DNA from: Candidatus Zixiibacteriota bacterium
GTDB taxonomy: Bacteria; Zixibacteria; MSB-5A5; SM1-73
DNA length: 17,110 nt
NCBI GenBank assembly: GCA_023129805.1
Contig: JAGMBK010000021.1
Location: 1 to 17,110, forward strand
Direction of reading: 5' to 3'
Shown: piece by piece, positions 14,797-17,110 of the stretch
How positions within the stretch are numbered: position 1 is the stretch's first letter
Layout: every line of letters begins with the position of its first letter
The notes under the pieces: generated by a model
What the model was told of the DNA's origin: nothing
Databases searched by the model: none
Seen by the model: only the letters and a program-made list of their open reading frames with translations
Program-made: the position numbers and the translations under genes

Positions 14797-14919
14797 GTTG
14801 AAAAACCCCTTTGGCCCGCCAAAGGCGGGCTCTATGGATGATAAGTAACCCTCTCCCATAGGGGCGGGAATTCCCAGACGGGTCTCCGTCATCCCACCCC
14901 GGAGTGTAGTTTTTTCAAC
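14797..14919. mobile_element. MITE-like inverted-repeat element
   Basis: GTTGAAAAA (14797-14805) and TTTTTCAAC (14911-14919) are inverted ends about 120 bases apart. Within lies a perfect 7-base stem with a 3-base loop, GCCCGCC-AAA-GGCGGGC (14814-14830), plus a weaker GACGG/CCGTC stem near the right end. No coding capacity is seen. Size and structure fit a nonautonomous element, but no target-site duplication could be confirmed. Confidence 0.5.
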
Positions 14920-15304
14920 AAGCTCTAAAGGCTGCACCATCATGAATAGCCCGTTTTGGTAACTCTCCCTCAACATTGTTTTGGCGGCTTTTCCCACCTG
15001 TTTTTTTCTGGAAATCACCAATAGTTTTTTTCATCAAGTGAAAATCTACTCTATCGAAAACCTTTCTTATATCAAACCGCTTCTCCAAATTCATAACTTC
15101 CGACGAAATCATCTCAGTGTTGAAAATACGAAAAGTTTTTGTGAGTCTGTTTGTTTATAAAAAACTTTCTTTCTCTCATTTACACCAAACTCATCTTCAC
15201 GGGTGAAGAGGCGGCAAAAGCAAGGTCTACGCTTTTTTGCCCAGACTATTAAAAATCATGAATATGGTCAAGGGAAACACGAAGATATCTTGAAAAATTT
15301 AAAG

Positions 15305-15333
15305 TTGAAATTAAATTCAGCTTAGATTATATT
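15305..15333 (+). promoter_or_regulatory. Promoter candidate for the UbiA-family gene
   Basis: TTGAAA (15305-15310) is followed after 17 bases by TATATT (15328-15333). It lies about 70 bases before the start codon, the right side and direction. It resembles the rplM and prfB -10 boxes. Confidence 0.5.
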
Positions 15334-15403
15334 ATAGAAAGATTTCTCTTGGGTGTTTAACATGTGTTTGGTCATTACACATTTTTAGCTCTTCGGAATA
15401 AAG

Positions 15404-16306
15404 ATGTTAAAACATTTGGATTATGTTTTCCTGATAAGACCGGTTTTGATGCCACCGGTGTGGACTATCCTTCTTTTAGGACACAGGCGAAGCTCACAAT
15501 TTTCCGGAGAAAGCAATCTCCCCGGTTTAGCCATCCTTTTGGTTACCTTCTTAGTTGGGGCGGTATATGTTCTAAATCAAATATTTGATATAGAATCGGA
15601 CAGATTGAACCAGAAGCTTTTTTTTCTGGCAAAGGGCTACATTTCCAAAAGAAGCGCAATTTATGAAATGATACTTCTAAACCTAATAAGCGTAATCCCA
15701 GCTTTTTTGATTTCATGGGAGTTAGGTCTTCTTTTCAGTTTGGGTATGATTTTTGGGATTATTTACTCGACCCCACCTTTCAGCTTCAAGAACAGACCTA
15801 TTGGTGGCTTGATGGTAAATGTTTTAGCGCATGGAAGTTTAGCTTTCCTTATCGGATGGAGCATGAACCATCCCCTATCAACTGAGTCCTTGTTGTTTTC
15901 TCTTCCCTATATGTTTGCTGTCGGGGCAATTTATCTGAATACCACTATTCCGGACATGAAGGGAGATAGAAGGGCTGGAAAAATCACCTTGGCAGTCAGG
16001 TGGGGAAAAGAAAGAGTAATTATTTTCTCATCTTTTCTGGTGGCGGTGGCAATCGTCCTGTCCTTTTTGGTTGAAGATATTCCTTTCCTGATCGCATCCG
16101 CTCTTTCTTTTCCTTTTTTTATCTTGTCTGCATTTACTAAAAAGGAGCGGGAGATCATTTTAGCCACGAGAGCCTCCATACTGTTTTTATCCATTGCCGC
16201 AGGAATTTTTTATCCCTGGTATTTTGCTATTTTAATTTTTGGATTTGTGGGAACTCGTTTATATTATAAAGCACGTTTTAATCTGGATTATCCAACACTT
16301 CTGTAA
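15404..16306 (+). CDS. UbiA-family prenyltransferase
   Basis: The 300-residue integral membrane protein belongs to the UbiA superfamily, which moves prenyl chains from a diphosphate onto aromatic or other acceptors. It has about eight to nine hydrophobic helices. The first Asp-rich motif is N58-Q-I-F-D62-I-E-S-D66 (LNQIFDIESDRLNQK), which binds Mg-diphosphate. The second is D184-MKG-D188 in NTTIPDMKGDRRAGKITLA. The acceptor cannot be told: quinone, haem O and archaeal-lipid enzymes share these motifs. Its neighbour ccmF would fit respiratory cofactor biogenesis, but that is inference. The ATG at 15404 has only a weak GGA upstream; an earlier in-frame ATG at 15362 is cut off by a stop after eight codons. 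Confidence 0.88.
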   Translation: MLKHLDYVFLIRPVLMPPVWTILLLGHRRSSQFSGESNLPGLAILLVTFLVGAVYVLNQIFDIESDRLNQKLFFLAKGYISKRSAIYEMILLNLISVIPAFLISWELGLLFSLGMIFGIIYSTPPFSFKNRPIGGLMVNVLAHGSLAFLIGWSMNHPLSTESLLFSLPYMFAVGAIYLNTTIPDMKGDRRAGKITLAVRWGKERVIIFSSFLVAVAIVLSFLVEDIPFLIASALSFPFFILSAFTKKEREIILATRASILFLSIAAGIFYPWYFAILIFGFVGTRLYYKARFNLDYPTLL

Positions 16307-16454
16307 TAAGTTATAATATATACATTCTTGTGGTGCCAAATTGTTGTTACAAAGAGAAGAGAGGGCCATAATATAATGAAGACGTTAGCGGAAGCGAAGG
16401 CTCTATTATAAACTCTAAGTAATATGAACACTAATGCGCTTAGGAAACAATAAA

Positions 16455-17110
16455 ATGAAGAAAGTAGCCTTATTCCTTTTGTTACTTGTCTGGTTTCCGG
16501 GCTTTTCATCTCCAGGCTGGGCTGAAGAGCAGGCGATAAAGATGCGTATTAGCGCCATCTCAGTAAAGACAAAAACCGAGGCCGAGGAGATACTGAAGAA
16601 ACTAAATGAGGGGGCAGATTTTTCTGAGATGGCCCGGCAGTATTCCACCGGACCAGGAAAAGAAGAGGGAGGTGACCTTGGCTATTTTGGCCCAGGAGAG
16701 ATGATGGAGGAACTGAATGTAACTGCTTTGAAGTTGGAAGTTGGACAATATAGCGGAATCATCGAAACCAGCGTGGGTTATTTCATACTGATGAAAACAG
16801 ATGAAAAATCTTTCACAGAATATGACAAAATGAAACAAGAAGAAGCTCGCTGGGAGACTCTCATGCAACACGCGAAGCAGCTCTACGAAAAAGGTGAATA
16901 TGGGGTAGCAACATCTGTGGCCCAAGAAGCGTTGCGAATTGCCGAGACTACATTGGGATTAGCTGACCCCAAAACAGGCACCAGCATTAACAATCTGGCA
17001 TTACTTTACGATTCCCAGGGCAAATATGCAGAAGCAGAGCCCCTTTACAAGCGAGCACTGGAAATAAGGGAAAAAGTCTTGGGGTCGGACCATCCCGATG
17101 TGGCGCAATC
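16455..17110 (+). CDS. Secreted parvulin-like/TPR fusion protein, N-terminal part (partial)
   Basis: The frame starts at ATG 16455 and leaves the window; 218 residues are visible. Residues 1-23 are a signal peptide (MKKVALFLLLLVWFPGFSSP, then GWA). Residues 27-115 form a parvulin (PpiC/rotamase) domain: EEILKKLNEGADFSEMARQY, EEGGDLGYFGPGEMMEEL, and a GYFILMK closing strand. The usual SHILV and GYHII histidines read SAISV and GYFIL here, so both conserved histidines appear lost. From about residue 130 a helical linker leads into kinesin-light-chain-type TPRs (TSINNLALLYDSQGKYAEAE and LGSDHPDVAQ). The protein probably works in the periplasm as a chaperone or scaffold. The ribosome site (AGGAAA) is weak. 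Parvulin catalysis is doubtful; binding is more likely. Confidence 0.83.
   Translation, partial: MKKVALFLLLLVWFPGFSSPGWAEEQAIKMRISAISVKTKTEAEEILKKLNEGADFSEMARQYSTGPGKEEGGDLGYFGPGEMMEELNVTALKLEVGQYSGIIETSVGYFILMKTDEKSFTEYDKMKQEEARWETLMQHAKQLYEKGEYGVATSVAQEALRIAETTLGLADPKTGTSINNLALLYDSQGKYAEAEPLYKRALEIREKVLGSDHPDVAQ

Larger units (their letters stand above)
14735..15403. other. Long noncoding stretch between ccmF and the UbiA gene
   Basis: No convincing gene was found in these 669 bases. The left part holds a MITE-like element at 14797-14919. The middle (14930-15110) has a minus-strand open frame with an uneven composition and no family resemblance. Around 15194-15241 are two small stem-loops: TCTTCA with TGAAGA (15194-15209), and GGCAAAAGC (15213-15221) with GCTTTTTTGCC (15231-15241). 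The right end carries the promoter candidate for the UbiA gene. Confidence 0.5.

Noticed and set aside
14731..15112. Two overlapping minus-strand frames (14731-15021 and 14915-15112)
   Set aside because: The first reads through the MITE-like element. The second has no ribosome site and no recognisable family. I cannot exclude a small decayed gene in the second.
16376..16411. Eleven-residue frame (MKTLAEAKALL) before the parvulin gene
   Set aside because: It is very short, has no well-placed ribosome site and no attenuator structure that I can see.

Overview
The window comes from a bacterial chromosome. It carries a conserved translation and cell-envelope gene cluster on the + strand: prfB, then rplM-rpsI-rpsB-tsf-pyrH-frr-uppS-cdsA. 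Other genes sit around it. A lipoprotein with a lipobox, a CcmF-type haem lyase and a secreted parvulin-like protein suggest a diderm (Gram-negative type) host. The many palindromic intergenic repeats, long TPR proteins and conserved core order resemble genomes of uncultured FCB-type or other candidate phyla. That placement is inference and cannot be fixed from the sequence alone.

Layout. Positions 1-133 (-) hold the start of a small membrane protein (LiaI/LiaF-like), divergent from prfB. prfB (338-1448) is split by an in-frame UGA at codon 24 and needs the classic +1 programmed frameshift. A cysteine-rich zinc-ribbon protein follows 20 bases later. Positions 1972-3975 encode a membrane-anchored protein with nine near-identical 40-residue TPR units. 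Positions 3976-4670 hold a repeat-rich spacer and a broken ClpB/ClpC fragment. A small TPR lipoprotein (4673-5068) precedes the ribosomal cluster, which starts behind a strong promoter at 5100-5127.

Core cluster. rplM and rpsI are tightly spaced. rpsB, tsf, pyrH and frr follow with gaps of 77 to 302 bases. uppS and cdsA are normally neighbours but are about 1 kb apart here. The gap holds a duplicated uppS 3' end, two hairpin repeats and a PIN-toxin/short-partner gene pair.

Right part. ccmF (12542-14734, -) converges on cdsA. It is followed by a 669-base noncoding stretch with a MITE-like element, then a UbiA-family prenyltransferase (15404-16306, +). Last is a secreted parvulin-TPR fusion running off the window; its parvulin domain appears to lack both conserved histidines.

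The genes jointly cover translation termination (RF2), ribosome assembly (L13, S9, S2), elongation (EF-Ts), ribosome recycling (RRF), UMP phosphorylation, undecaprenyl carrier synthesis and CDP-diacylglycerol synthesis. I found no convincing new multi-gene system. The most interesting points are the uppS tail duplication, the TPR repeat homogenisation, a palindrome core shared between two distant spacers, and the apparently degenerate parvulin-TPR protein.
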